Shown one piece after another: positions 11,267-25,499 of a stretch of 64,000 nucleotides of DNA. This DNA is from Zanthoxylum bungeanum. Its lineage: Eukaryota; Streptophyta; Magnoliopsida; Sapindales; Rutaceae. The position numbers and the translations under genes are program-made. The notes beneath the pieces are model-generated. The model saw nothing but the letters and a program-made list of their open reading frames with translations, had not been told where the DNA came from and did no database searches. The DNA is taken from NCBI GenBank assembly GCA_019454045.1, contig SKCR01034829.1:1-64000 (forward strand). The letters are read 5' to 3'. How positions within the stretch are numbered: position 1 is the first letter of the stretch; every line of letters begins with the position of its first letter.

Positions 11267-13364
11267 TGTTGGTTTCTATTATGGTCCCGGATCGATTATA
11301 AGCATGAAAAACATTGCGAATACATACCGACGAAGTTGCAGAATACTCACATCAATCGGTTGAGACGATTTGGAGACGAATGAAGCCAAAAAGCCCATTG
11401 CCTTTCACGCCAAAACTGACCAGTCCACTGCCTCCAATTTTCATAATTTTGAGATGACAAACGGAGCTCCAAGCCTCGTCCGACGGATCCCGGCTCATGG
11501 GTGAACCTCCCTACCACCTTCGCAAGACTCGTAAGTGTGCTAGCACTTGAGTTTTTGCCACAAAAACCCACTCTTGCTTCCCATTTGTCACGCCATTTCT
11601 GGTTAGAAAACCAGTGAACATTTTGTGTGTTTTGGGCGTGAGAGAAGAGAGAAAATTGAGAGAGAAGAAGTTGTGTTATATGTTTTTTTTTAAATGTGTA
11701 AAGACTTTTGCTTATATATATTTTCCAAAAATATATAATAATTACCATTTATTTTTCTTTTCAAAAAATCAAAATAAAAAGGTAATAAAGTCTCCCACCA
11801 TACAACATCAACTATTCCAACAACTACCATCACTCAAAGTGACTAGTTGTCTTTTCAATCAATCAATCAATCACATCAATCAATCACATCACTCAAAGTG
11901 ACATTTGATTTGACGCTTGATGTGACGAATGATTTGACGCTTGATGCGACTTGCGACGCCGCACTCGAATTCGAAATACGAATGCGCTCGCAATCGCACT
12001 CGGGCTCGGGTTCGCTAATTCCAAATTAACGAACTTTCTGTTGCGTCGTAATTAAATGATTACGCCTAGCGAATTCACTATTCACGTCGCTAACGAATTA
12101 ATTCCAAATTAATTCGTTCGCCCGAATTAAAATCCAATTTCAATTTCGCGTCGAAATCCAATTTCGTTTAATTTATCGAATATATTAATTTATCGATTAA
12201 TTCCAAATTAATCGTTATCTCTCTCTAGACGATATTTTATCCCAGATAAAATATCTCCGTAATTAATCCTAGATTAATTTTCTCTTTCTTCTATATAATC
12301 CCAGATTATATAAGAGTGCGAGTTGTGCGTCATCGGTGGATTATTGGGAAGCGACCCATGAGATCCCCGGATAATTCGGCAGTAAATACGGTCGTCGGAA
12401 TATCCGAATCACGTACGTACCAAGTACTACGTTCTACCGATTTACGAGACAAGATCGGCTTCTAGCAAAGCATGAAGTTGATCCAATTCTCCGGTCATAT
12501 TCATCTAAGAATATTTAAGATCTATATCAGGCGTAGTATACCAAGTATCGTGTATATCGGCCCAGTATCGGATAGTCACGTGCTAGGGCTGGGGCTGGAT
12601 AAGTGTCTGCCCCGTCCGAAGCACATATCAGATGTCTGGTAACTAGTCTCTATAATCGGATATACATGACCTTGTCATAATATCCCGATGGCCGGCCAGC
12701 ACTTAAGAGCACTAATTCCGTATCATGCGTGCCATCATCTCCACTATGACTGGAGTGATACTTCCGTCTTGACATCACACCCAACACTCTACGATTCTCA
12801 ATATACCCAGCATTGGCGTACACAGAACCGGTTAGAGTCCTGGACGACCTCAACCAAAGTATATTGATTGTCGTAAGCATTAGCGGTGCAAGTCTCAGGT
12901 TAAGACCATAGACACCTACCCTGATGTCGGACTCCCATAGACACATAGTCATAATACCAATGGGATTCCGAGGGGTCTATCCAGAGCGAAGCTGTTTCCT
13001 GTACCATCGGTGAAACACAACCTCCTATCACACTTGCATGAGTATCCAATACCCAAATATATGAGAACTATGCTGTTGTGCCCTCACAATGCGCACAAGT
13101 GCAATACTAGTCTATTCCGCATTATCGATGTCCAGTCTCGATAATACTACGACTAGGGATATTTAATGATTAATCCTTCGTGGATTGATACTGTCTCATA
13201 TCATCTCAATCCAGGAACTAATCATATGGACCTCTCTTCATTTATATATCTAAGGTGATCTAATCACAAATGATGAGAGTGCAATTTCCTTGTCACATAG
13301 TTAATTTGTACAACAACACTATGATCTGTACAAATAGTGACGCTATGGGTCATATTATCCAACA
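11267..13364 (-). repeat. 3' LTR of element A
   Basis: Plus-strand ends are TGTTGG and CCAACA. Immediately to its right, read on the minus strand, is the polypurine tract CCAAGTGGGAGAT, which fixes this copy as the 3' LTR. Open frames at 11347-11748, 12650-12952 and neighbours are LTR noise. Confidence 0.93.
11711..11720 (-). promoter_or_regulatory. Putative TATA box of the family 1 LTR
   Basis: On the minus strand this reads TATATATAAG. It is followed within about 60 bp by a CT/GA-rich stretch, as in many plant LTR promoters. The same position in the solo LTR (near 525-535) reads TATATAAAC on the minus strand. Placement is inferred from motif and position only. Confidence 0.4.
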
Positions 13365-13377
13365 ATCTCCCACTTGG
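13365..13377 (-). other. Polypurine tract of element A
   Basis: On the minus strand this is AAGTGGGAGAT directly before the 3' LTR start. It primes plus-strand DNA synthesis in Ty1-copia elements. The same tract precedes the 3' LTR of element B at 38064-38076. Confidence 0.85.
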
Positions 13378-13399
13378 CACATAGCCAGTCACTCAAGTG

Positions 13400-14620
13400 T
13401 CGAACACCCGAACTATGTATGGTTCGCTCAAATTGCTGAGAAAAGGTTTTCGTCAGCGGATTTCCATGATTATCGTCTGACGTGATTTATACGATCATCA
13501 CATCGCCACGATGTATGATCCGAACGAATCAGATGATATAGAAGTATATATCTGGATCGTCGATGAGACCTTTAATTCTTTAGCCTTGTGCTGACGCCTA
13601 GCTCAGCTGCTAACAGAACTATATCTAATCTAATTAGATTTATTATCGACCCAAATGGCTTCTATTGCTGCCTCAGCTGCAGCAATAATCCGTATTTGTT
13701 GTTTATTCGGCAACAGTATCTTGCTCGGAAGTTTTCCAGCTCACTGTCCCGTTATTCAAACTTTATAGTACCGCAGTATTTAACTGTTTGGAAACTTGCG
13801 GTAGTGATCCCAGTCACTACAAGTTCTCCTTCTCCATAGTTTAAGACAGTATCTTTAGTTCTCTAAGATACTAATAGATGTCCTTAACTTCAATCCAGTG
13901 ACTATCACTTGGATTGAGCCGATTGTGACTCCATATGCTCGAAGCGTATGAGACACCAAATCAAGTACATTTTAAATGTACAATTTCCCAGAGAGTGTTA
14001 ACAACTCCAAATCTATCCCAGTAGATCTTTATTCCTTGAATAAAGGTTGTTACTCTCCATAATTCTACGGAGAATTTCTATGAAAGCCAAGCTTTCACCA
14101 ATTGCTTTATGGGAATTTCCTTGTCAGTGCGCTCTCACTAACCTCCTTATATACACAAGAATCATTTCGTTTTGAGTCAAATCATTAACCATTATGATTA
14201 TTTCAAAACGACAGTTCCAAGAACCTTATGCTTGCTTCAATCCAAACATGGATCGAATAACCCGCAAACCTTGTTTGTCGGTTATACAAATTCGTCAGGA
14301 TGTTGTAAGCATCCTCCAAGAGGTTTCCTTTTCAGGAAAGCGATTTTGATCATTAACTGACACATTTCATAAATGAAATATGCAGTATCAACAAGCATCT
14401 TCAAAATGGATTTACCATGGCAACAGGTAAAAGGTTGAACCGTAATCAACACAATGTTGATAACGATACCTTTCCGTCAAAAGCCTAGCTTTGTACGTTG
14501 GTATGTTGCCATCCATGTATGTCTTCCTTGAAGACGTTTACTGTACCAATAGGCATAATGCCTTGCGGTACAACAACTAGTATCCAAACATAGTTGTTAT
14601 ACATGGAATCCATTTCGGAC
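13400..14620 (-). pseudogene. Element A RT and RNase H remnants
   Basis: Read on the minus strand, about 14110-14620 keeps the Ty1-copia RT pattern ending in a 'FGLKQA' motif (near 14240). About 13400-13740 keeps the RNase H end: an 'AAAEA.xEAxW' stretch near 13670 and an 'ADPLTKPF'-like block near 13450. Stops and frameshifts interrupt every frame. The homologous part of element B (36840-38040, plus strand) is broken at different places, so both descend from a coding copy. Confidence 0.8.
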
Positions 14621-15129
14621 TCATGGCACTTTGCCATAATAGGAGTCGATACCTTGTATCACTTCCTCGTACGTAGTCGGTTGGTATACCTCCATAAGAT
14701 TTACATCTTTAAGGGGTGAGATCAGAAACCCATACCCCAAGTTGTTTTCTGATTCTCTCCGATCTACGCGGTTCTGTGTATTCGAAGATTAATGGTACAG
14801 ATTCATCATTGGTGAACTGTTTGTGTTCCATTAAGGACTTCGTGCCTTGAATAGTATTACTCTGATTTTCATCGAGTATCACTATTCTCCACTGACCACT
14901 GCATATCGGTGTTCCTCTTAGGAAAACCGCATGGTGAGCAACAATTATATTGTTCTCATGTGAGATTTATAAGTACTATACTTATGGTTTCCCTTAGGAT
15001 AACCTATTATTGGCACTTATCCAATTTGGGTTCTAATTTGGTATCATCCAAACGTTATGCCCGGCATACCCAAATTATTAGGAATGAGAAACCCTGTTTC
15101 TTTCCTGTTCATATCCTATATGATATCTG

Positions 15130-16350
15130 TCAAACAGATTTATATGGAACCTTATTCTAAATAAGTTTTGCACTGTTAATACATATCCTGTTGAAGGAAA
15201 TGATAGCTCAGAGCGACTCGTGGTAAACCTTATCATGTCCAACAAAATTTGGTTTTCGTTCGGACACACCGTCTAACTGACGTGTCTCGGGAGGAGTCAT
15301 CATCTGAAAGAATACTATACTCTTTCATGTATGTTTGAAACTTACTGCTTAAGTATTTTCATTACGGTCTTACCGTGACGGTATAATACTATAGTCGATC
15401 TGTTTATCTACTTCGTGTCGAAACTTTAATAGTTTCCGATCTGTGTTCTTCAAAAGAAACACATAACCATAACGTGATGTTACATCCGTTAAGGTCATGA
15501 AATATTCATGTTCACATCTAGCCTAGCTAGATATGGGCCCACTAACTTCACCATGAATAGGGCTAACAGATCGGTGGCACTTACACTATTACCAAGTAAA
15601 CAGACAAACTAGATTCGTAGACTTTATTTGAATAGTCAAATCAGTCCTAGTACCCACTCTTCAAAAGTGCGGATATACGAATCTTGTTTAATTGTGTCCC
15701 AGACAACAATGCCACAAATAAGTCTCTATTGATCAAATCAATTTGAGCTATTTATTTGTCATTTTATATGTTTTGAGATTTTAATTATATTCAAAATATA
15801 AATTCTGTTATTCACATCTAATGTGTTTATCTCAGTATCATATTTATATAATGAAACACTTAGTGTTCTAGAATATAAAGGTTTATCCACAATGGATTAA
15901 ACACTGATATAGAGATAATGTCTCTAGTCAAACTAGTTACATTATAACAGTTCCTAATTTAAGTACACACCCGAAGGGTAGTTCTTAAACTTAGGTATCT
16001 ACGGTCGAAACAGCGACTTTCGTCCCGTTTCCGATTCGCAGAGCAATCTCAGTTTGAAGTCAGTATCCTGCTCAAAGCAGATTCTGAACATCAATACATA
16101 TATTTTATGTACCACACTAAGTATTTAAAATCTTATTTCAATACTAGTAGTGAACATAACTTTGACAAACATTTTTAAAGTAAGAGCCTTGCCCTTTTAA
16201 TTCCTTCGTGTCTGCCATATCAAATGGTAGTCACTTTGGGATATGTCAATTATCCTTTTCAATATTTCAGGAACCTTAGGCCAAGCCTTGGGTTTTTAGA
16301 TATCGAAACTATGTGCACCTCGTGCAACACGCCCAATTGCAAACTTTGAC
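15130..16350 (-). pseudogene. Element A gag zinc-knuckle, protease and integrase remnants
   Basis: On the minus strand, 15078-15269 encodes an integrase end resembling 'VSERRNRTLLDMVR' of Ty1-copia. About 15400-15740 matches the integrase core region of element B. About 15860-16050 matches the pre-integrase motif ('LPSG.VLKL.NCY'). About 16170-16350 matches the zinc-knuckle tail of gag. All are frameshifted. Confidence 0.7.
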
Positions 16351-16549
16351 TTTTCACCTCTAGAATAGTCAATTAATTCTCCAAGAATTATTTATTGCAA
16401 TTTTAATACTTCTTAAATCTAAAATTAGATTTATGACAAGTATATTAAATTAAGCATTAAAGTCATCATCACATAAATCTTCCAAGATATTATGCTCTAC
16501 TTATTTTGCTTAATTATGGGCTTAAGGTATAATAAGTTATTTTATCAAA

Positions 16550-18900
16550 TAAAGTAACCTATTATTTATTCCCAATTTGAAAATTAAATCATTAAAATAT
16601 TCTAATCCCAGATTATATTTTAAATATCCAACTTTTCAATTTTATCTTGATTACAATAGTCCAACTATTTAATCAACGATTAGTGGTACTATATATATTA
16701 TAATGATTATAATAGTCCAACTATATAATCAAATATAATCCAAATTAATTAACCTCAATTACATTGATTACTATAATCCAATTATAAAATCAACTGTAAC
16801 TGAAATTAATTAATTCAAATATATTGATTAATATAATCCAATTATATATAATCAAGTATAATACAGTCCAACTGTTTTATTAAAACAACATTAAATATTA
16901 GTCCAACTAATACTTTTAATATATGACGAGTGATTTTTGTTTGAGAGCGCGTATGGCGAGTAATTGAACGAATATTGCTAATTCAATTCTTGCCTCCCAC
17001 TATTTTTCGTCGAGCCTCTAACCCTCTGTCGAGTACTCGGGAAACCGTATTTCCTAGTGGGCTAGGATCCCGTTAAATGTCACACAATCTTGACTTTGGC
17101 CAACAAATTGTATGATAATTAACTAGGTAGATCTCTAAGATCAATTGGTTCTAATCCAACTCTTAGATCCAGTAGGTGGACATCCAAGTCCTAAACATAT
17201 ATCTTATATATGCCTATATATCCAATATATACCCTAACTTTTTCCTCTGAATCAACTAGGCCTTGGCTTTGGCACAACAAACCTGATGATCCCAGTCAAG
17301 CGCGGACCCATTGACCATGGAAGCTTCGTAATCAATGTCGATGGACAAGAAGTGGTCTTGACTTTGGCCAACAAACCACAACTTGGACAAGACACCAATA
17401 TGGAACAAAGCTTCGTAATTCAAACACATCTTCGACGGAGAAGGGCTTGACTTTGGCCAACAACCCATGCCAATCTAGGATCTTGAGCAAGAATCACTCA
17501 ATGGAAGGAAAAGACGCATGATATTTGATGAGGGCTTTTCGCGTGCAAATTGGCTACCAATTTCATTATCTTTGTTAAGGTCTCATCATCATACACCCTT
17601 AACATGCATTCTAAATACATAATAAAGCGAGTATGAAAATAAATAATAATGATATGCGGATGGATACTTAACACATTGATCCTAGATCAAATCTCTCCCT
17701 TTCTCACTCAAGCTAGCACTTGTATTACTTCTACCCGTTACACTACACTTCTAAGGAAACCTCATTTACATTGAGGGGAATAGGTGAGAAGAGAATACAA
17801 AGAGAATAGAGGGATAAGGCTGGACACGCAGGTCCAATTTAATAAATCGAATTTATTACAACAATTTCCAAAATTGCCCCACCCGACTAATATCCATCCG
17901 ATATACATTATTCATTCATCACAACCACGTATTCACACAAAGCATGCTATCAATCAATCTAATCAAATTAATTAATCTGATAATTATGTGATCATCCAAT
18001 GTTCAAACAACGATTTGATTTTGCTCGAGTCAAACTCGTTTTTGCGAATAAGTACTCAAAGTACGAATTCCTTGAATTAAATTAAACTACATCATTAAAT
18101 CCAATTCAACATGTATTTAATACTAATTCACTATTCAATTCCAAATTAAATATTACACTTTATTTAATAAACATTTTCGACTTAAATTCCAAATTTAATC
18201 GCGTCGGGACTCAAAGCCCGATTAACGTCCAACGTCAATTCAATTCAAGTCTAATGGGCTTTAATTAATTTCTATAAGGCGTGGGCTTCGGCAACCAAAG
18301 CCCAATCAAGGAGTAACCCCATAAGCCCAGAAATCAATTTAGGCCCATTAGGCCCAATTAAACTTTAAAGGTTTATTAGTCGCATTTGGGCTTAACGGAA
18401 GTGGCTTTGGGACCAATGGATCCAATCCATTTGGCCTAAATCCAACTTTGTACAACAAAGCCCAATAAGCCCATTACAACATAATAAGCCCAAATCCAAT
18501 TTAAGGCTAAATAACTAAATTACATGAATCCAATTCCGCAATTTAATTACCTAAAGTGCATTACATGATTAATCACCCAAATCAATATTTCCAAAACATG
18601 AATTAGTCCCAACACACATAAATGAAAAAATCAAACCCATTATATGCTTTTAAGTCTCGGCCAAGGAGGGATTTTGTGTCCGATTTGGTTTCAATCCAAT
18701 CGAACCCACAATCGACATCAAATCGCCATCCTAAATGATTTCCAATACATCCAATGTTCAAAAATCAAAAATCCAAGACTAAATTAGGGCCTGTTACATT
18801 CGGCCACCATAAGCATTTTGGGGATTTTGTTCAATTCAAAATTAAATCCAATTCAATCTTAAATTAACATCATCCAACATCATTACAACTCATCCAATGA
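16550..18900 (-). mobile_element. Element A leader / gag region, no usable frame
   Basis: This AT-rich stretch lies between the PBS and the gag tail. Near 16650-16900 it carries short AT-rich repeats ('tataatccaattat'). Near 17090-17460 it carries spaced copies of 'cttgactttggccaacaa' at about 17090, 17357 and 17447, plus a variant at about 17265. Element B has the same array inverted at 33860-34240. I could not recognise a gag core; the frames 17256-17468 and 17784-17975 are not supported as genes. Confidence 0.55.
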
Positions 18901-19116
18901 ATCAAAATGAAAAATTCCAAGAATTCCAAAATACATACACATTCGGCCAACATAACATTTGGGGAAAATTATTCCAAATCAATTTTCAAGAAATTGATCC
19001 AATCAACTTTCAATACAAACACATTTAAGCATATTCATCAATCCAATTTACAAAATCATGCTCAAATCAATTTGCCCAAATTTTAAGCCCTAAAATTTTC
19101 ATGCTCAAACCTAGGC

Positions 19117-19128
19117 TCTTGATGCCAT
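19117..19128 (-). other. PBS of element A
   Basis: Directly inside the 5' LTR the minus strand reads ATGGCATCAAGAGCC, a degenerate form of the initiator-tRNA-Met PBS TGGTATCAGAGCC. Element B has TGGCATCTAGAGC at the same place (32137-32149), so the variant is a family feature. Confidence 0.7.
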
Positions 19129-21220
19129 TGTTGGTTTCTATTATGGTCCCGGATCGATTATAAGCATGAAAAACATTGCGAATACATATCGACGAAGTTG
19201 CGGAATACTCACATCGATCGGTTGAGACGATTTGGAGACGAATGAAGCCAAAAAAAAGCCCACTGCCTTTACGCCAAAACTGACCAGTCCACTGCCTCCA
19301 ATTTTCATAATTTTGAGATGACAAACGGAGCTCCAAGCCTCGTCGACGGATCCCGGCTCATGGGTGAACCTCCCTACCACCTTCGCAAGACTCGTAAGTG
19401 TGCTAGCACTTGAGTTTTTGCCACAAAAACCCACTCTTGCTTCCCATTTGTCACGCCATTTCTGGTTAGAAAACCAGTGAACATTTTGTGTGTTTTGGGC
19501 GTGAGAGAAGAGAGAAAATTGAGAGAAGAAGAAGTTGTGTTATATGTTTTTTTTTAAATGTGTAAAGACTTTTGCTTATATATGTTTTCAAAAATATATA
19601 ATAATTAACCATTTCTTTTCAAAAAAAAAAATCAAAATAAAAAGGTAATAAAGTCTCCCACCAACCAACATCAACTATTCAACAACTACATCACTCAAAG
19701 TGACTAGTTGTCTTTTCAATCAATCAATCAATCACATCAATCAATCACATCACTCAAAGTGACATTTGATTTGACGCTTGATGTGACGAATGATTTGACG
19801 CTTGATGCGACTTGCGACGCCGCACTCGAATTCGAAATACGAATGCGCTCGCAATCGCACTCGGGCTCGGGTTCGTTAATTCCAAATTAACGAACTTTCC
19901 GTTGCGTCGTAATTAAATGATTACGCCTAGCGAATTCACTATTCATGTCGCTAACGAATTAATTCCAAATTAATTCGTTCGCCCGAATTAAAATCCAATT
20001 TCAATTTCGCGTCGAAATCCAATTCGTTTAAAATATCGAATATATTAATTTATCGATTAATTCCAAATTAATTGTTATCTCTCTCTAGACGATATTTTAT
20101 CCCAGATAAAATATCTCTGTAATTAATCCTAGATTAATTTTCTCTCTCTTCTATATAATCCCATTTATATAAGAGTGCGAGTTGTGCGTCATCGGTGGAT
20201 TATTGGGAAGCGACCCATGAGATCCCCGATAATTCGGCAGTAAATACGGTCGTCGGAATATCCGAATCACGTACGTACCAAGTACTACGTTCTACCGATT
20301 TACGAGACAAGATCGGCTTCTAGCAAAGCACGAAGTTTATCCAATTCTCCGGTCATATTCATCTAAGAATATTTAAGATCTATATCAGGCGTAGTATACC
20401 AAGTATCGTGTATATCGGCCCAGTATCGGATAGTCACGTGCTAGGGCTGGGGCTGGATAAGTGTCTGCCCCGTCCGAAGCACATATCGGATGTCTGGTAA
20501 CTAGTCTCTATAATCGGATATACATGACCTTGTCATAATATCCCGATGGCCGGCCAGCACTTAAGAGCAAATCCGTACCTCCTGCGTGACATCATCTCCA
20601 CTATGACTGGAGTGATACTTCCGTCTTGACATCACACCCAACACTCTACGATTCTCAATATACCCAGCATTGGCGTACACAGAACCGGTTAGAGTCCTGG
20701 ACGACCTCAACCAAATATATTGATTGTCGTAAGCATTAGCGGTGCAAGTCTCAGGTTAAGACCATAGACACCTACCCTGATGTCGGACTCTCATAGACAC
20801 ATAGTCATAATACCAATGGGATTCCGAGGGGTCTATCCAGAGCGAAGCTGTTTCCCGTACCATCGGTGAAACACAACCTCCTATCGCACTTGCATGAGTA
20901 TCCAATACCCAAATATATGAGAACTATGCTGTTGTGCCCTCACAATGCGCACAAGTGCAATACTAGTCTATTCCGCATTATCGATGTCCAGTCTCGATAA
21001 TACTACGACTAGGGATATTTAATGATTAATCCTTCGTGGATTGATACTGTCTCATGTCATCTCAATCCAGGAACTAATCATATGGACCTCTCTTCATTTA
21101 TATATCTAAGGTGATCTAATCACAAATGATGAGAGTGCAATTTCCTTGTCACATAGTTAATTTGTACAACAACACTATGATCTGTACAAATAGTGACGCT
21201 ATGGGTCATATTATCCAACA
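19129..21220 (-). repeat. 5' LTR of element A
   Basis: It begins TGTTGG and ends CCAACA on the plus strand and is nearly identical to 11267-13364. Examples of differences are a longer A-run near 19250 and small deletions near 20165 and 20565. Confidence 0.93.
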
Positions 21221-21225
21221 TTTGG

Positions 21226-22958
21226 GCATGTACTAGCTTGAGTTGAGTTGTTGGAAGGAAACTTTAAAGGGTGTGATTTTCCCATTATGGCCAAATGTTA
21301 TATGTAAGTTTGGGGGGAACTGTGTTTTTTGATTTGCTGAAATGTGGTAAAACGTTTTAAGTTGTAAATTAGTAACTTGACTAATTGTTTATGTTAAGTA
21401 TAAGTTATTTGTTAGAATGATAAAGTTTGATTAAACTTAATGTTTAGTTTATTTAAAAGTGTAGTGTGGGTAGTGATGTTTATATGTTATAGTTTGTTGA
21501 ATTTATATATAGTGTGTGCTGATAATTTTCAAAGCTTGTAAACTAGTTCTTATAGCAATATGTAATTTCTTTATTAGTTATGGAAATCATGTTTATGTGT
21601 GTATGTTTTGATGAACATATGTTTATAAAGCTTGTTGTGATGTTAATGATGCATGAAGCCTATTAGTAAGGCTTGGTCAAATAGCTTGTTGATTAAAATA
21701 TGTTGTTGACTTGTGATGTGTGAAACATGATAAATAGTATGGGTCTCAGTTAAATAAAATTAGGCTAAGCTTGATATATTGTGATGAGCATTGATGATGT
21801 AAATATGAGTGTGACAGTTATAATTTAGGCCAAGTTCGAGTTTTGGGTAAGAATGATGAGATAATGTGCATGTCAAGCCAAATTGGGCATTTCATAGACA
21901 GACAACTTGGCCATTTCAAGTGGATATATCGGCTAGGCTGAAATGTCCCATCAAAATTAGTATCAGCATGTCTAGAAGCATTAGTAGCTTAGTTAAGTTA
22001 AACAGCTTGTTCATGCATCCACAAACCAAATTTAGTTTCTTTAGTTCAGGTATGCCAACCATACTTGGACACAGGTTCAGTTAGCATCTTACAGGAAATC
22101 CTTCAATGATATTCCAGCACACTGGCGATGGAGCCTCAGTCTGTGAGTGGATGTTATCATTTACTTTTGTTTCTCTATGGTTTACGTTATGTTTGATTCT
22201 ATCTCTAAACTTGTGCGATCAACTGTTTGTACTTAGTTTATAATTTCTCTTATGCCTTCAGCTATTTTAATTAAGCTTAAGTTATATGATGTCGTTCATG
22301 CCTTTAGTTTACAACCTCAGTTTTGGTATATTTTCTTATGTATTCCGATTATGTAGCCATTTCAGTTTTCAATTCATGTGTCAGTTTATTTATCACAACT
22401 TAGATATTCAGTTCTTAGTTTTAAGTCCAGTTACGTTATGTGTTTCATACTTATGTCTCATGTATTCAGAGTTGAGTTACCTCATTGGATTCCCAGCTTA
22501 TTATTTATATTTTCGTGATTCAATAATTTAACACTCTCTTATACTATGTGTCTGTTTAATCATGTATTTCACTTCGGATTATTTTATTGGCCCTCCAGTA
22601 TTCACTCACCAGGTCTTTCAAAGGACCTAACCCACCCCACTTTCTAGTTATTTTGTAGGTAATAGGTTCGAGCATTGCTTTGAGGAGACGAGACCCAGCG
22701 GCAGTCATTAATCGGGTGTCAGTTTAGATTTGGGCCCAGTCGTCAGTGTTAGATGATGTTAAGATAGGCCATAAGGCCATATATATGTGTCAAGTATTAT
22801 GTCACTTGTATGTGTATTTTTATGTGTACATATTTGAGATATGAAATAGATAAGTTTTTCAGGTTATGATGTGTATGTATATATTATTACATGTAGGTAA
22901 TTTTTCTTGATCTGAAATACTTAGTTTCCTTATTAAGAAGAAATCTGACGGTTAATGT
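21226..22958 (+). mobile_element. Gypsy remnant F, 3' LTR right part
   Basis: This continues the LTR begun at 9984. It contains a stretch common in Tekay/Del-type LTRs around 22655-22700 ('ggttcgagc...gaggagacgag'), typically near the R/U5 part. The LTR end (…TGACA) is not found before element C begins at 22959, nor clearly after C ends at 60040, so the end is lost or diverged. Frames 21866-22084 and 22286-22531 are not genes. Confidence 0.55.
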
Positions 22959-25499
22959 TGTTGGGCCGGATGTGGAACCTTTACGGTCAGATCAGTGTCC
23001 CGTGCCTCGAAAGTGGCTCTAACCCCATGAATATCTAGCATGGGTGTATTTTTAAAATATTTTATGAAAAGTACATTCCGTTATGAGTCCGTAAGAAAAA
23101 TCGGGGACCAAATCGGAGTCCAAAAACTTCGAAACAGAGAAAATGAATTTTTAGCACGGGCATCATGTCACGTCACGTCCCGACACTGAGGTTTTGGAGT
23201 CACAACGCCCAATCTATGAGAGCTCAGTATCGCGACGCCTGATAGCTAGCATCGCGACACCCGCAGCACTGAATGCTGAGTGTCGCCAAGCCAAAGATCA
23301 GAGTCGCGACGTCGCCCTGTGTAAAATATTGGCAGTGAGCAATTTTGCCTTCAAATCAATTCTAAACACTTCTAATTTTCTCCAAGTACTTCAATACACC
23401 TAAAATCCAATTTTAGCATTAAAATCATCATCAACACATGTTATACAACAAATATACATGTATTTTAAATACATATATGCATTTTTTTGAATCAAAATAC
23501 AAACCAATTTAGAATCCCACAATGAAATGACTCATGAATAATTCTAGATCACTCAAAGATGGTCAAGTGATTCTAGAATGATAGCCATAGCTCTAAGCTT
23601 TAATCTAGAGTTCCAAACTCTTATTAATTGTTCCATGTCAAACATGAAAATCTTTGACCCATTACAAGCATATTGTGTTTATACATCCAAAGCATCATAA
23701 TATAATTCATTAGCCTGATTTCAACTTTACACTATGTTATTATGCATCCAATACACAATTCATCACTATATGTCTCACTAATAAAAACTAAATAATGAAG
23801 AACATAGCTTAGGAGAAGATCAAACATTATCGAGTAAGTTTGATATAAAGATTCAATCTTCTTCTCTGTTGAAATGGTTGGAGAACTTCTAAAGTTTAGC
23901 AAGCTTGACTCCAAGATCCAATCTTGATTCCAATGCTAGCAAGCTTCACTCCAAGATCCAATCTTGATTTCTCTTTATTGAAATATTGTAGAGATAATCC
24001 AAATCTTCTCTAAACACTTCTCTAACTTAGGCTAACTACTTTACAAATTACTTGTTTTAGCTTTCTTAAGCTTAATTAAAACTTTTGCTCAAGCTTGCTA
24101 TTTATAAAAAATCTTAGGTAATTTTTAATTAATAAAAGTTCTAACCAACTTTTGTGTGGGCTTAATCTAATTTATCCAAATATATATAATTAGGTGTGAC
24201 TAATCACATTTATCTACGACATTGATTTAATCCAATTAAATCAAGACAAAGTTCAATTAATGGACCAGTTACATATCTACCACTTTGATTTAATCCAATT
24301 AAATCAAGCCAAATACACATATAATTACATATTTGTAATTATCAAAATATCCTCAAATAATATAGATATTTATGAATTTATAATTAAGCTCTTGTGTAAT
24401 TTTGAATTAATCCAATTAGGTTAAAGTAAAAAATCAATGTTATCCAATAACATTTGATTATCTTAGTTGATAATTATAATATTGAATATTATTTATTATC
24501 AAAATTAATCGGCTACCCAAGTGCTCAACGAGTACACTTCATATTGTGAGACTCTCTTAATCCATACACGTTTGTCATATAAGCCTATCTAATATGTACG
24601 CAATTCGGCCACCTCTGAATTCGCGAAGAACATGAACGAACTTTCTAAACTATAAAGTCGAGGGCATCACATATGTTTAACAATCCCACCGTCGTAGGCT
24701 ATCCGAGTGGTGCTTAAGAAACATATAATACACCGTCAAGTTTTCGAAGTGCACATCTCATGTCGACATATCCATGATTCTTTACAACTAATGTGATCCA
24801 CCTTATGTGATCGGCTTTGGCCAAAGTCTTTAAGAATCGTGACTTACTTACATGGATACATAAACCTCTTATGGTACGCATACGAGCCGACGGATCCTAT
24901 CTTGATACGCATTTGATTAACGAGTGCATCGATCCACACCCAACGAACATCTAGAGGCCAGACCATGAAAGGTTTCTGACGTACATTACATCTAAGTGTG
25001 GAGGATCTCACACAAAATCAATGCTATCCTATAGTCAAAGGATCACAAATGCTACTCAACTCGAGGAGATTCTTATTAAAGGTGGTGTGTACTTCCAACT
25101 ATTAGGAATCACCTGTGAGTCATTCAGTATTCACTCCAACAAATACCCACATATTTATACGAGCTTCCAAAGCTCATGACACAACAGGTTAAACCATGGA
25201 ACTCCAATTCCATCTAGGTTATAGGAATTTGGTCGTATTCCAAAACCAACAACTAGGAATATTTATTTTAAGAATAGTTTATAATAGTAATACTATTCCA
25301 ATGTCGGACCACCTAATGTCTGATATTACTATAAGACTATTCTAAGGTCGATGCCATTCTCAGCATATTTATACATTAATCTATTATGCATAATGACATT
25401 ACCATTAATAAAGTATATAATGAAAGTCTAATTATTTTATTAATAAATAATAAAATATACGATACATCATTCGGATTGGCGCTCCAACCACTAACGCCA
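22959..25499 (-). repeat. 3' LTR of element C
   Basis: It starts TGTTGGG and ends GCCA on the plus strand, and aligns with 49348-49937 joined to 58078-60040. Near 23165-23310 it has several copies of a 'tcgcgacgcc'-like motif, shared by the other LTR. On the minus strand it is preceded by a purine-rich tract (AAGTGAGAGTTTAT). Frames within it are not genes. Confidence 0.9.

Larger units (their letters stand above)
11267..21220 (-). mobile_element. Element A: near-complete Ty1-copia family 1 retrotransposon
   Basis: This 9954-bp element is flanked by an exact TTTGG duplication (11262-11266, 21221-21225). The LTRs are 11267-13364 (3' LTR) and 19129-21220 (5' LTR). On the minus strand the order is 5' LTR, a Met-type PBS (19117-19128, a variant of TGGTATCAGAGC), a long leader with gag remnants, protease and integrase remnants, RT, RNase H, PPT and 3' LTR. 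The two LTRs differ only by scattered substitutions and small indels, so insertion is fairly recent. All reading frames are broken; it cannot encode its own proteins. Confidence 0.93.
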
